A stretch of DNA of 64,000 bases from Polynucleobacter sp. MG-6-Vaara-E2 (GTDB lineage: Bacteria > Pseudomonadota > Gammaproteobacteria > Burkholderiales > Burkholderiaceae): contig NZ_CP061303.1 of the NCBI RefSeq assembly GCF_018687695.1, forward strand, positions 744,001 to 808,000. The letters run 5' to 3'. The notes below the pieces were generated by a model. It saw only the letters and a program-made list of their open reading frames with translations. It did not search any database and was not told the origin of the DNA. The position numbers and the translations under genes were made by a program. Of this stretch, positions 52,804-60,626 are shown in pieces. The stretch's first letter is position 1. Every line of letters begins with the position of its first letter.

Positions 52804-53781
52804 ATGAAAAAAATTCAATGGCTTTTAGCATTTGCCCTAACCGGCTTGGTGAGCCTAGTTCAGGCAATTACCTTGCCTGGTCCAGTAGTCAGTGCCGATT
52901 GGTTGTCCAATAATCTATCTGATGTTCAGGTAATTGAAGTAAGAACGGATTTAGCAAGCTACATCAGAAACCCTGAATTTGATACCGACAAAAAGACTGG
53001 TAAGAAATTCCTAGTAGAGGTTGGTGGCCATATTGCTAATTCCACTCTCCTAGATTTTAAGAAGGTGCGTGTAGAGCGTCTGGTAGATGGAAAAAAGATT
53101 AAGTTTCTGATTCCAGAAAAAGCAGATTTTGATAAGTTGGTTCAATCTTTAGGCATCAACTCTGATAAGCCGATTGTGCTCGTGCCTATTGGACAGGATA
53201 TGTCCGATATCGACGAGGCATTAAGAACTTATTGGTCATTCAAGGTGTATGGCGAAGATCAAGTAGCTGTATTAGATGGCGGAATTGCTGGTTGGCTTGG
53301 TGAGGGACGTGAATACGTAACTACCAATACTCAAAAGGCAACTGGTAATTGGTCTGCGAAAGCATATCGCAAAGAATTAATCGCTAGTTCAGATGATGTA
53401 GCTGCTGCATCTAAAGCAGGTAAGCCGCAATTATTGGATGCGCGTCAGCCTGCTCAATACTTAGGCCTTGCAAAACGTCCGGATGTGCTGACCTTTGGTC
53501 ATATTGCGGGCTCGAAAGAGTTAGCGCCTGAATTATTAGCAAAGCCAAGCAATGGCGCATTGTATTTCTGGCAAAAGAATACTTACGATGCGTTGATATC
53601 AGCCAATGGTTTAAGTGTTAAAGGGCCAACAATTGCCTATTGCAATACTGGCCACTTAGCGGCTGGTGGTTGGTTTGTTATGTCAGAGCTGGTAGGCAAT
53701 AAATCTACTAAGTTATACGATGGCTCTTTGTATCTTTGGACACTTGAAGGTCGTCCATTGGTTGGTGTGCCGCTGAATTAA
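52804..53781 (+). CDS. Secreted two-domain sulfurtransferase (rhodanese)
   Basis: A 325-residue periplasmic thiosulfate sulfurtransferase: signal peptide to about residue 21, an N-terminal rhodanese domain with no catalytic Cys (IVLVPIGQ), and a C-terminal domain with the active loop AYCNTGHLAAGGW, Cys280. This inactive-plus-active arrangement is normal for tandem rhodaneses. VLDGGIAGWLGEGRE is also characteristic. It could load or exchange persulfides for Sox, beside the single-domain rhodanese 2 kb upstream. Confidence 0.92.
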   Translation: MKKIQWLLAFALTGLVSLVQAITLPGPVVSADWLSNNLSDVQVIEVRTDLASYIRNPEFDTDKKTGKKFLVEVGGHIANSTLLDFKKVRVERLVDGKKIKFLIPEKADFDKLVQSLGINSDKPIVLVPIGQDMSDIDEALRTYWSFKVYGEDQVAVLDGGIAGWLGEGREYVTTNTQKATGNWSAKAYRKELIASSDDVAAASKAGKPQLLDARQPAQYLGLAKRPDVLTFGHIAGSKELAPELLAKPSNGALYFWQKNTYDALISANGLSVKGPTIAYCNTGHLAAGGWFVMSELVGNKSTKLYDGSLYLWTLEGRPLVGVPLN

Positions 53782-53794
53782 GAGAAAGTCCTCT

Positions 53795-54112
53795 ATGCCT
53801 GTAATTAAAGCAAACATCAATCTTAAGAAGATGCAGTCATCAGCAGATGATGCTTGTCGCTTGATGAAAGTTCTCGCCAATAGAGATCGAATGATGTTGT
53901 TGTGTCAAATAAGTCAGGGTGAAATGTGCGTTGGTGAGCTTGAGGAATGTCTTGATATTCATCAGCCTACCTTATCCCAGCAACTCACCGTTCTTAGAAA
54001 TGAAGAGCTGGTCCAAACCAGAAGAGATGGTAAGCAAATCTATTATTCGCTTTCTAATCGGATTGCTTTGGAAGTGATGAATGTGCTTTATCAAAATTAC
54101 TGCAGTAAATAA
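53795..54112 (+). CDS. ArsR-family repressor, SqrR/BigR-like persulfide sensor
   Basis: A 105-residue winged-helix repressor: LANRDRMMLL, then CVGELEECLDIHQPTLSQQLTVLR as recognition region and RRDGKQIYYSL as wing. Cys37 and Cys103 are 66 residues apart, the same spacing as the reactive pair of SqrR (C41/C107) and BigR (C42/C108), as I remember them. These sense persulfides by forming a polysulfide bridge. C21, C45 and C52 are additional. It lies in the permease-rhodanese operon, the natural place for autoregulation by sulfide-derived sulfur. Confidence 0.88.
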   Translation: MPVIKANINLKKMQSSADDACRLMKVLANRDRMMLLCQISQGEMCVGELEECLDIHQPTLSQQLTVLRNEELVQTRRDGKQIYYSLSNRIALEVMNVLYQNYCSK

Positions 54113-54129
54113 CCAAAAGGGGTCTTAAT

Positions 54130-54348
54130 ATGAAATGCAATGTCGGTGGTGTTGATCGTATGTTACGTATGGTGGTTGGCTTAGTGTTAATTGGTCTAGC
54201 CGTAACCGGAACTGTTGGTGTATGGGGTTGGATTGGTGTTGTACCTCTCGCAACGGGCCTATTTAGATTCTGCCCAGCGTACCCACTCCTAGGAATCAAT
54301 ACTTGCGGTACTGATTCTTCATGTGGCGGCGGCGGTTGCTGTAAATAA
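54130..54348 (+). CDS. DUF2892 membrane protein with cysteine-rich tail
   Basis: A 72-residue protein with MKCNVGGVDRMLRMVVGLVLIGL opening and two membrane helices, the DUF2892 (YgaP-type) pattern, including LFRFCPAYPLLGINTCGT. The C-terminus ends in a CGGGGCC tail. DUF2892 units often follow rhodanese domains. The tail makes it a candidate sulfur or metal acceptor at the membrane. Terminator follows, so it is the last gene of the operon. Confidence 0.85.
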   Translation: MKCNVGGVDRMLRMVVGLVLIGLAVTGTVGVWGWIGVVPLATGLFRFCPAYPLLGINTCGTDSSCGGGGCCK

Positions 54349-54356
54349 GTTGACTA

Positions 54357-54392
54357 TATAAAAAAGGGCAACTGAGTTTGCCCTTTTTTATA
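54357..54392. terminator. Bidirectional terminator
   Basis: Stem TATAAAAAAGGGCAA/TTGCCCTTTTTTATA with a short loop. T runs on both strands end the sulfur operon and the convergent UbiA gene. Confidence 0.9.
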
Positions 54393-54403
54393 CCCAAGTT
54401 TAA

Positions 54404-55303
54404 TTACCGCCACACTAGTCCTATGAGCAATAGAAGGGAATACAGATGTATCGCCACTAAATTATGCAAAATAAGCTTCTTCATTGCATTTTTTCGAATC
54501 ATTTCTTCTGATATTTGATTGGCGCAAAATATAAATACAGGAAGTACAGACAAGGTAATCAACGTTTTAATTGGAATCCCAAAAAAATAAATTCCAATTA
54601 TTTGAAGGCTATAAGCTGCAATTGATATGCCTGTATACCAGGCACGCAATTCATGGGGACTGCTCTTGGCGGCAAGAGTTAGCTTTTGTGCAAGCCGATC
54701 TGCCTTAATATCAGGGATCTGATTTATTAGCAGGATATTGGAGGCCATTAATCCATATGCAAGTCCTATCAGGATTGTCTGGTAAGAATTATTGGTTGTT
54801 TGCATAAAGGCGAATCCGATAACCACAAGCGACCATGCAATAGCTATAGATAACTCTCCGAGAACCCCCCTAGACATCAGCTGCAGTGGTGGTGCGGAGT
54901 ATGTCCATGCGGCGGTTACTCCAATGAACCCCAGCGGTATCAAGAGCCATGTAGTTTGCGAGCAAATATATAAGCCAATAAAGACGCTAATTGTGATTAG
55001 CGCAAAACCAAGCTGATATATTTCGATTGGCTTTATTAAATGGTTTTGTATAAAGCGGCTGCCGCCAGTAAATGGTGAAATTCGATTGCGATTATTTTCA
55101 TCGCTACCATTGAGGTGATCAAAGTAATCATTTATTAAATTCGCTCCAGCATGTATGCAGAGGGCCAAAGTCACAGCAAGCAGGTTGATTGCCATAGACT
55201 CTTTTTTAGAGCTTGGAATCGAAAGCCCAATAAGGCAGCCTAAAAGGGTAATTGTGAGAAATGCGGGCCGAGTTGCTAGAAATAACTTGAGGACCATACT
55301 CAT
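54404..55303 (-). CDS. UbiA/MenA-family prenyltransferase
   Basis: A 299-residue polytopic membrane protein with about eight or nine helices. Both Asp-rich motifs are present: NDYFDHLNGSDENNR and NQIPDIKADR, which bind the Mg-prenyl diphosphate. The layout is closest to MenA-like enzymes, but this group normally uses ubiquinone and no menaquinone genes are seen, so the acceptor is unknown. It lies 21 bases downstream of modC and is probably in that transcript. Confidence 0.85.
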   Translation of the reverse strand: MSMVLKLFLATRPAFLTITLLGCLIGLSIPSSKKESMAINLLAVTLALCIHAGANLINDYFDHLNGSDENNRNRISPFTGGSRFIQNHLIKPIEIYQLGFALITISVFIGLYICSQTTWLLIPLGFIGVTAAWTYSAPPLQLMSRGVLGELSIAIAWSLVVIGFAFMQTTNNSYQTILIGLAYGLMASNILLINQIPDIKADRLAQKLTLAAKSSPHELRAWYTGISIAAYSLQIIGIYFFGIPIKTLITLSVLPVFIFCANQISEEMIRKNAMKKLILHNLVAIHLYSLLLLIGLVWR

Positions 55304-55324
55304 GGCGATTTAGAGCTATGCAGA

Positions 55325-56434
55325 TTAGTGACCAACAAATCGCCTAGGATCATTGATTGGTCGCAACGGCATGATGTGAATTTGATTGCCATCTAATTCA
55401 ACATGCATTTGACTGCCAACTTCCATATTTAGTCTTTTCACTTCAGATGCGGATGCAACCCATTCAATTTTATGTGCGCTATTTTGAATTTGTAGTTGGA
55501 TCACCGCAATTTGACCCAAGACACTAATCTCTACGGCAATGGCAGGAGTGCTGGTCGCGGTTGGTGCGCTATGGATGCTTAAACCATCTTGCGGAATCAC
55601 CCATGCTACTTGCGCATTTGGAGGAATTTTGCCTTTATCGGCAACGGTAAAGGTTTTATCGCAGCCATCCCAAGTAAGGCTGCCCGCATTAAATATTCCA
55701 TGAAATAAATTACTGATGCCAACCAACTCGGCTACACGTGGGTTTCTGGGTCTTTGAAACAGCACTTGGGGCGCAGCCGTTTGCAAGCTGATGCCGTTAT
55801 CAATCACGGTAATGCGGTCGGCAAGCAGATCAGCTTCACGCAAATCATGCGTAACCAACACAATCGGAATGTTTAAGTCCTTGCGTAAATCAGCAAGAGT
55901 TTTGTATAGGCCTTGTCGTGTTGGGGCATCAACAGCAGAAAATGGCTCATCTAACAATAAGATCTTTGGCTGTCGTGCCAATGCGCGAGCAAGTGCTACG
56001 CGTTGCTGTTGTCCGCCTGAGAGCTGGTGTGGAAAACGATGGGCAAGTTCAGCAATCCCCATGCGACTAAGCCAGTCCTGAGCAATGGCTTTACGTTCCG
56101 CCGCCTTATGTGCAGAATTATGCAAAGGGATGAGCACATTCTCAAGGGCCGATAGATGCGGGAAGAGGGCGTATTGCTGAAATAAAAATCCGCAAGAACG
56201 TTGTGCGGGAGACAGGTTTTGTATTACTCCTGCAAGTTCGTTAGCCTCAAACCAGGTTTCACCATCACATTCAATTTTTCCAGTCTTCGCTTGGCTGAGT
56301 CCGGCAATCGTTCTCAGAGTGCTGGTTTTGCCGCTACCAGATGGCCCTACAAGTGCATGTAATTGACCGGCCGCACATTCCAGTGTGATCTGCAGAGGGT
56401 TGGGGAGGGCTTGGCTTATTTTGAGTTTAAGCAT
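55325..56434 (-). CDS. modC: Molybdate ABC transporter ATP-binding protein
   Basis: A 369-residue ABC ATPase. Walker A GPSGSGKTST, Q-loop FLFQQYALFPHL, signature LSGGQQQRVALARALA, Walker B LLLDEPFSAVD and a C-terminal TOBE-like domain (about 290-355), which binds oxyanions in ModC. It overlaps modB by one base (TGATG). Molybdate would be needed for the molybdenum cofactor of SoxC, next door. Confidence 0.92.
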   Translation of the reverse strand: MLKLKISQALPNPLQITLECAAGQLHALVGPSGSGKTSTLRTIAGLSQAKTGKIECDGETWFEANELAGVIQNLSPAQRSCGFLFQQYALFPHLSALENVLIPLHNSAHKAAERKAIAQDWLSRMGIAELAHRFPHQLSGGQQQRVALARALARQPKILLLDEPFSAVDAPTRQGLYKTLADLRKDLNIPIVLVTHDLREADLLADRITVIDNGISLQTAAPQVLFQRPRNPRVAELVGISNLFHGIFNAGSLTWDGCDKTFTVADKGKIPPNAQVAWVIPQDGLSIHSAPTATSTPAIAVEISVLGQIAVIQLQIQNSAHKIEWVASASEVKRLNMEVGSQMHVELDGNQIHIMPLRPINDPRRFVGH

Positions 56435-57087
56435 CAGCCTCTCCGATGGCGCTGTTGGGAGACACTTTTGCCAAAAACACCATATGAAAGGGCGATTGCA
56501 ATCAGGGATATGCCGAGCAGCAATAAGGCCAGTGCGCCGGCGCCTGAGGTATCAAAGCTTTGCACTTGGTCGTAGATCGCAATCGATACCGTTTTGGTTT
56601 CCCCTGGAATAGCACCCCCAACCATGAGGATGACGCCAAACTCACCTAGAGTGTGGGCAAACGTCAATACCGCGGCACTAGTGATGCCTCTCCACGCTAA
56701 CGGGAGTTCAATCAAGCGAAATATTTGCCAGTTGGATAACCCGCTGACTTGGGCAGCCTCCAGAATTTCTGGATTGATGGCCTCAAATGCACGCTGAATC
56801 GGCTGTATTGCAAAAGGGAGGTTAACTATGAGGGAGGCAATGAGGATGCCGGTGAAGGAAAACACTAATGGAATGCCTAAAAAGGTCTTTCCACCCAAGC
56901 CAACTAAAAGGTAATAGCCTAAAACCGTGGGGGGTAAAACGAGCGGCAGGGCTAGGGCAGCTTCCACCCAGGGTTTGCTTCTATTAAGGCCTAAGAGGCT
57001 ATGGGCAACCCAAACTCCAAATGGAATGATGAGGACCAGGGTCCAAAGCGCTAGCTTAAGCGAGAGAAGGATTGCATCCATGTCCAT
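56434..57087 (-). CDS. modB: Molybdate ABC transporter permease
   Basis: A 217-residue permease with about five helices and the ABC-loop EAAQVSGLSNWQIFRLIELPLAWRG. ALALPLVLPPTVLGYYLLV is typical of ModB. No substrate-binding modA gene is in the window: the divergent neighbour is an ArsR gene. Either modA lies elsewhere or another binding protein serves this transporter. Confidence 0.92.
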   Translation of the reverse strand: MDMDAILLSLKLALWTLVLIIPFGVWVAHSLLGLNRSKPWVEAALALPLVLPPTVLGYYLLVGLGGKTFLGIPLVFSFTGILIASLIVNLPFAIQPIQRAFEAINPEILEAAQVSGLSNWQIFRLIELPLAWRGITSAAVLTFAHTLGEFGVILMVGGAIPGETKTVSIAIYDQVQSFDTSGAGALALLLLGISLIAIALSYGVFGKSVSQQRHRRG

Positions 57088-57097
57088 TGTTTGATTG

Positions 57098-57112
57098 TAT
57101 TGCTAAGCAATA
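57098..57112. promoter_or_regulatory. Small inverted repeat in the modB-arsR gap
   Basis: TATTGC-TAA-GCAATA is a perfect inverted repeat 11 bases upstream of modB. It may be an operator for the mod genes or the divergent arsR. There is no ModE protein in the window. Confidence 0.35.
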
Positions 57113-57154
57113 TAGGGTATCTCACTATACCGATTTATCTGCTTACAGGGTCAA

Positions 57155-57178
57155 ATATATGCGTATATATGCATATAT
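57155..57178. promoter_or_regulatory. Overlapping AT palindromes at the second arsR start
   Basis: ATATATGCATATAT (57165-57178) is a perfect palindrome and overlaps ATATATGCGTATAT (57155-57168), which breaks symmetry at one base pair; the two are 10 bases apart. They cover the proposed ATG (57159) of the ArsR gene. An autoregulatory operator or a ModE-like box (TATATA pairs) are both possible. Confidence 0.4.
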
Positions 57179-57530
57179 TAAAAGGTTGGTGGAATTGAAA
57201 GCTAAAGTACAAAAAGCAACAAAAAACTTATCTCCAAAACAGATGGAGAAGGTCTTTGCACATGTGGCTGCTTATTTCAATGTTTTGTCAGAGCCTGCAC
57301 GTTTACGCATCATGTATGCAGTCTGTAGCGGTGAAAAATCCGTCTCTGAGGTTGTAGAGATGTGTGGCACGAGCCAGGCCAATGTTTCGAGACATTTATT
57401 AGCGCTTCATAAAGCTGGAATTTTAATGAGGCGAAAAGAGGGTGTAACGGTTTATTACTCGATTGCGGATAACGCAACTGTAGAGATGTGTCAGACAGTC
57501 TGCGCAAAGATTGCTGAAGGCATTCACTAA
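57159..57530 (+). CDS. ArsR-family regulator preceding soxC
   Basis: A 123-residue winged-helix repressor (LSEPARLRIMYAVCSGE, SEVVEMCGTSQANVSRHLLALHKAG, YYSIADN). Cysteines at 56, 69, 111 and 115 do not match the SqrR pair, so it likely senses by a different chemistry. By position, 48 bases before soxC, it is a candidate Sox regulator (SoxR of several thiotrophs is an ArsR protein). ATG 57159 has AGGG at 57147-57150; later TTG/GTG starts (57186-57195) are possible and would move the palindromes upstream of the gene. Confidence 0.82.
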   Translation: MRIYAYIKRLVELKAKVQKATKNLSPKQMEKVFAHVAAYFNVLSEPARLRIMYAVCSGEKSVSEVVEMCGTSQANVSRHLLALHKAGILMRRKEGVTVYYSIADNATVEMCQTVCAKIAEGIH

Positions 57531-57578
57531 GAGAATTTAATAAGTTTTGCAGTAAATCACTTTTCAAGTAGAGGTCAA

Positions 57579-58979
57579 ATGACTAAGAAGCAAATTGAAT
57601 TAAGTGCCGAGGATATCTCGGCGGTAGAGAAGCCGGCCAACAGAGCTCGCTTAGTGAAAGCGCCGGAGCACTTTATCTCACAAGAGTTAATTGCTGATAT
57701 CAATTCAAATGGTCTAGATGAAACGCGCCGTGGCTTCTTGCGTAAAGGTTTTTTATCGGCTATTGGTGGTGCGGCTGCTGGCTTGGCCGCTCCAATGGCT
57801 TTTGCGGCTGGAGAGGGTGACCCTGCCATCCTAGAAAAGCAAGAATGGCAAACTACTCTCGGTAAAAACGTTGCCACCATGCCATACGGTGTGCCATCAA
57901 TCTATGAAGCCAATCTCATTCGCCGTGAATCACCGGGATTAACGCGCGTCTCGGCAGCTTCAGTTGCTTTCACACCATTGCAAGGTTTATTTGGAACGAT
58001 TACTCCAAACGGTTTGCATTTTGAGCGTCACCACCAAGGCTGGTACAACCTTAACCCTGAAACTCATCGATTGATGGTGAATGGCATGGTCAAGAATGCC
58101 CGTGTATTCACGATGAATGATTTGATGAGATTGCCTTCGGTATCTCGCACTCACTTTATTGAGTGTGGTGCCAATACTGGTTTGGAGTGGGGTAATGTAG
58201 CTGTGCCAACAGTGCAGTACACCCATGGCATGTTGTCTTGCTGTGAATTTACAGGCGTTCCACTCAAAGTATTGCTTGAAGAGTGTGGCGCTGATTTGAA
58301 AAAAGGTAAGTTCCTGCTTGCTGAAGGTGGCGATGGTTCTGGCATGACGCGCACCATCAACTTGGAGAGCTGCTTAGACGATACGATTGTTGCCTGGAGT
58401 ATGAATGGTGAGATGTTACGTCCAGAAAACGGCTTTCCATTGCGCTTGGTAGTTCCGGGCGTACAGGGCGTTAGCTGGGTGAAGTGGTTGCGTCGTTTGG
58501 AAGTTGGCGATATGCCATGGAATGCCAAAGATGAGGCAGTTCATTACATCGAGTTGATGCCGGATGGCATGCACCGTCAATATGCATCGATTCAAGAATG
58601 CAAATCGGTAATTACTACACCTTCTGGTGGTCAGCAGCTACTGGACAAAGGTTTCTATAACGTCAGCGGTATGGCTTGGTCAGGCCGCGGCAAGATTAGG
58701 CGTGTTGATGTCTCTTTTGATGGTGGCAATAACTGGCGTACTGCACGTCTAGAGACCCCAGTCCTCACGAAGTCCATTACCCGTTTCAATATCGATTGGG
58801 TGTGGGATGGTTCACCGGCAATACTGCAGTCAAGAGCGGTGGATGACACTGGCTACATTCAGCCTTCTATTAAAGTGTTGCGTGATTTGCGTGGTAATCG
58901 TTCTATCTATCACAACAATGCAATTCAGTCCTGGAAATTGGATTCAAACGGCGAGGTGAGCAATGTACAAGTTGGATAA
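57579..58979 (+). CDS. soxC: Sulfite dehydrogenase / sulfane dehydrogenase subunit SoxC
   Basis: The molybdopterin subunit of SoxCD (466 residues), which oxidises the sulfane sulfur on SoxY six-electron-wise in the periplasm. A twin-arginine signal is at R50-R51 (TRRGFLRKGFLSAIGGAAAGLAAP) after an unusually long 49-residue N-region. The Mo-ligand Cys is expected at C196 (HFIECGANTG), and the C-terminal dimerisation domain follows. It overlaps soxD by 17 bases. Its presence means the pathway should oxidise thiosulfate fully to sulfate without sulfur globules. Confidence 0.94.
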   Translation: MTKKQIELSAEDISAVEKPANRARLVKAPEHFISQELIADINSNGLDETRRGFLRKGFLSAIGGAAAGLAAPMAFAAGEGDPAILEKQEWQTTLGKNVATMPYGVPSIYEANLIRRESPGLTRVSAASVAFTPLQGLFGTITPNGLHFERHHQGWYNLNPETHRLMVNGMVKNARVFTMNDLMRLPSVSRTHFIECGANTGLEWGNVAVPTVQYTHGMLSCCEFTGVPLKVLLEECGADLKKGKFLLAEGGDGSGMTRTINLESCLDDTIVAWSMNGEMLRPENGFPLRLVVPGVQGVSWVKWLRRLEVGDMPWNAKDEAVHYIELMPDGMHRQYASIQECKSVITTPSGGQQLLDKGFYNVSGMAWSGRGKIRRVDVSFDGGNNWRTARLETPVLTKSITRFNIDWVWDGSPAILQSRAVDDTGYIQPSIKVLRDLRGNRSIYHNNAIQSWKLDSNGEVSNVQVG

Positions 58980-60051
58980 TTTATTTGCTCGCTTAACTGT
59001 TGCAGGCTTAGCAGTCTTATCAATTCAAGTTGCTTATGCGCAAAATACTCAAGGGTCTGTAAAGTTCCCTGGTATTGGCCGTAATGCTACGCCCGCCGAA
59101 GTAATGGCTTGGGATATCGATGTACGACCTGATTTTAAAGGCCTGCCAAAAGGATCTGGCTCGGTAGAGCAGGGCCAAGCGATATGGGAATCTAAATGCG
59201 CCAGTTGTCACGGTGTCTTTGGTGAGTCGAATGAGATCTTTACACCGATCGCTGGGGGAACAACTGCTGATGACGTAAAGACCGGAAGAGTTGCTTCTTT
59301 GGCTGATCGCAAGCAGCCTCAGCGCACCACCTTGATGAAAGTTCCCACAGTGTCTACTTTGTGGGATTACATCTATCGCGCGATGCCTTGGAATGCGCCA
59401 AGATCATTAACGCCGGATGATACGTACGCTTTGGTTGCGTTTATCTTGAGTTTAGGAGAAATTGTTCCGGATGATTTTGTATTGAGCAATACCAATATTG
59501 CCGACGTTCAGAAGAAGATGCCTAATCGCAATGGTATGACGCGCAATCATGGCTTCTGGAGCGTGAACGGTAAACCAGATGTCAATGGTTCATCTTGCAT
59601 GACTAATTGCGTGAAGTTTGTGCAGATTGGATCAACCCTCCCAGACTTCGCCAGAAATGCCCATGGCAATATTGCAGAGCAAAATCGCTTGTATGGACCA
59701 TATCGCGGTTCAGACTCTACTAAACCTCCAATCGATAAGCTGCCCGGATCTAGCGCAGAGGGCTTAGCCCATGCAGCCGATACTCATGCCGCCACTACAA
59801 AAGGGCCTGCAGCGCTGTTTAAGAATGAAAACTGTTCAGCATGTCATGCACCCAATGCCAAGTTAGTTGGCCCATCCATTGCCGATATTGCAGCGAAATA
59901 TAAAGGGCAGAGTGGGGCTCAAGAAAAGCTTATGGCTAAGGTCAAGAATGGGGGTTCAGGGGTGTGGGGGGCGATTCCGATGCCACCACAGTCACAGTTA
60001 TCAGATGAGGACAGGGCGACGCTTGTGCGTTGGGTGCTTACTGGACAATAG
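58963..60051 (+). CDS. soxD: Sulfur-oxidation dihaem cytochrome c SoxD
   Basis: The electron-accepting subunit of SoxCD (362 residues). Signal peptide (to about VAYAQN, residue 26), haem 1 at C79-x2-C82-H83 (CASCHG), haem 2 at C291-x2-C294-H295 (CSACHA). Between them lie LWDYIYRAMPWNAP and a further pair of Cys. It starts inside the end of soxC, a coupling that fits a stoichiometric complex. Confidence 0.94.
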   Translation: MYKLDNLFARLTVAGLAVLSIQVAYAQNTQGSVKFPGIGRNATPAEVMAWDIDVRPDFKGLPKGSGSVEQGQAIWESKCASCHGVFGESNEIFTPIAGGTTADDVKTGRVASLADRKQPQRTTLMKVPTVSTLWDYIYRAMPWNAPRSLTPDDTYALVAFILSLGEIVPDDFVLSNTNIADVQKKMPNRNGMTRNHGFWSVNGKPDVNGSSCMTNCVKFVQIGSTLPDFARNAHGNIAEQNRLYGPYRGSDSTKPPIDKLPGSSAEGLAHAADTHAATTKGPAALFKNENCSACHAPNAKLVGPSIADIAAKYKGQSGAQEKLMAKVKNGGSGVWGAIPMPPQSQLSDEDRATLVRWVLTGQ

Positions 60052-60118
60052 ATTTACAGAAGGTTTTTTGAAATACCGCTATATTTGATACTAAGAGTAG
60101 ATTATTAAAGGAGTTTTT

Positions 60119-60571
60119 ATGAATCAGCAGCGACGCAGTTTATTGAAATACTCAGCCATTTTTGGCTTGATGGCTTCTGCGGGTCTCATTAGCGTGGCCC
60201 AAGCGCAAGAGTGGAATAAAGCCGCTTTTGAAGGCAAGAGCCTCGACGATGTATTCAAGATTCTAGGTGCAGGTAGTCCAGATAAGTCTGGTGCCGTTAC
60301 TTTGAATGCCCCAGATATTGCAGAAAATGGTGCGGTAGTTCCAGTTGGTATTGTCACAACTCTTAAAGCAGAGCAGATGGCAATCTTGGTTGAGAAAAAC
60401 CCAAGTGCATTAGCTGCGCAATTCTTTATTCCTGCCGGTACAGAGCCATTTGTTACTACTCGTATCAAGATGGGTCAAACCTCCAACGTGTATGCCTTGG
60501 TAAAAGCGGATGGCAAGTGGAGCATGGCTGTTAAGGAAGTCAAAGTCACTTTGGGTGGTTGCGGCGGTTAA
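60119..60571 (+). CDS. soxY: Sulfur carrier protein SoxY
   Basis: A 150-residue carrier with a twin-arginine-type leader (QQRRSLLKYSAIFGLMASAG, cut near QAQE) and the swinging-arm C-terminus GGCGG whose Cys148 holds the sulfur chain. It needs SoxZ and is probably exported with it. RBS AAAGGAG precedes the ATG. Confidence 0.95.
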   Translation: MNQQRRSLLKYSAIFGLMASAGLISVAQAQEWNKAAFEGKSLDDVFKILGAGSPDKSGAVTLNAPDIAENGAVVPVGIVTTLKAEQMAILVEKNPSALAAQFFIPAGTEPFVTTRIKMGQTSNVYALVKADGKWSMAVKEVKVTLGGCGG

Positions 60572-60626
60572 TCGCTCTCAATCCAATAAATATCATTAAT
60601 TAATTACTAGATTACAAGAGGAAAAC

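Noticed and set aside
53101..53300. Degenerate rhodanese N-terminal domain as sign of a pseudogene
   Set aside because: Tandem rhodaneses normally lack the Cys in the first domain, and the frame is intact.
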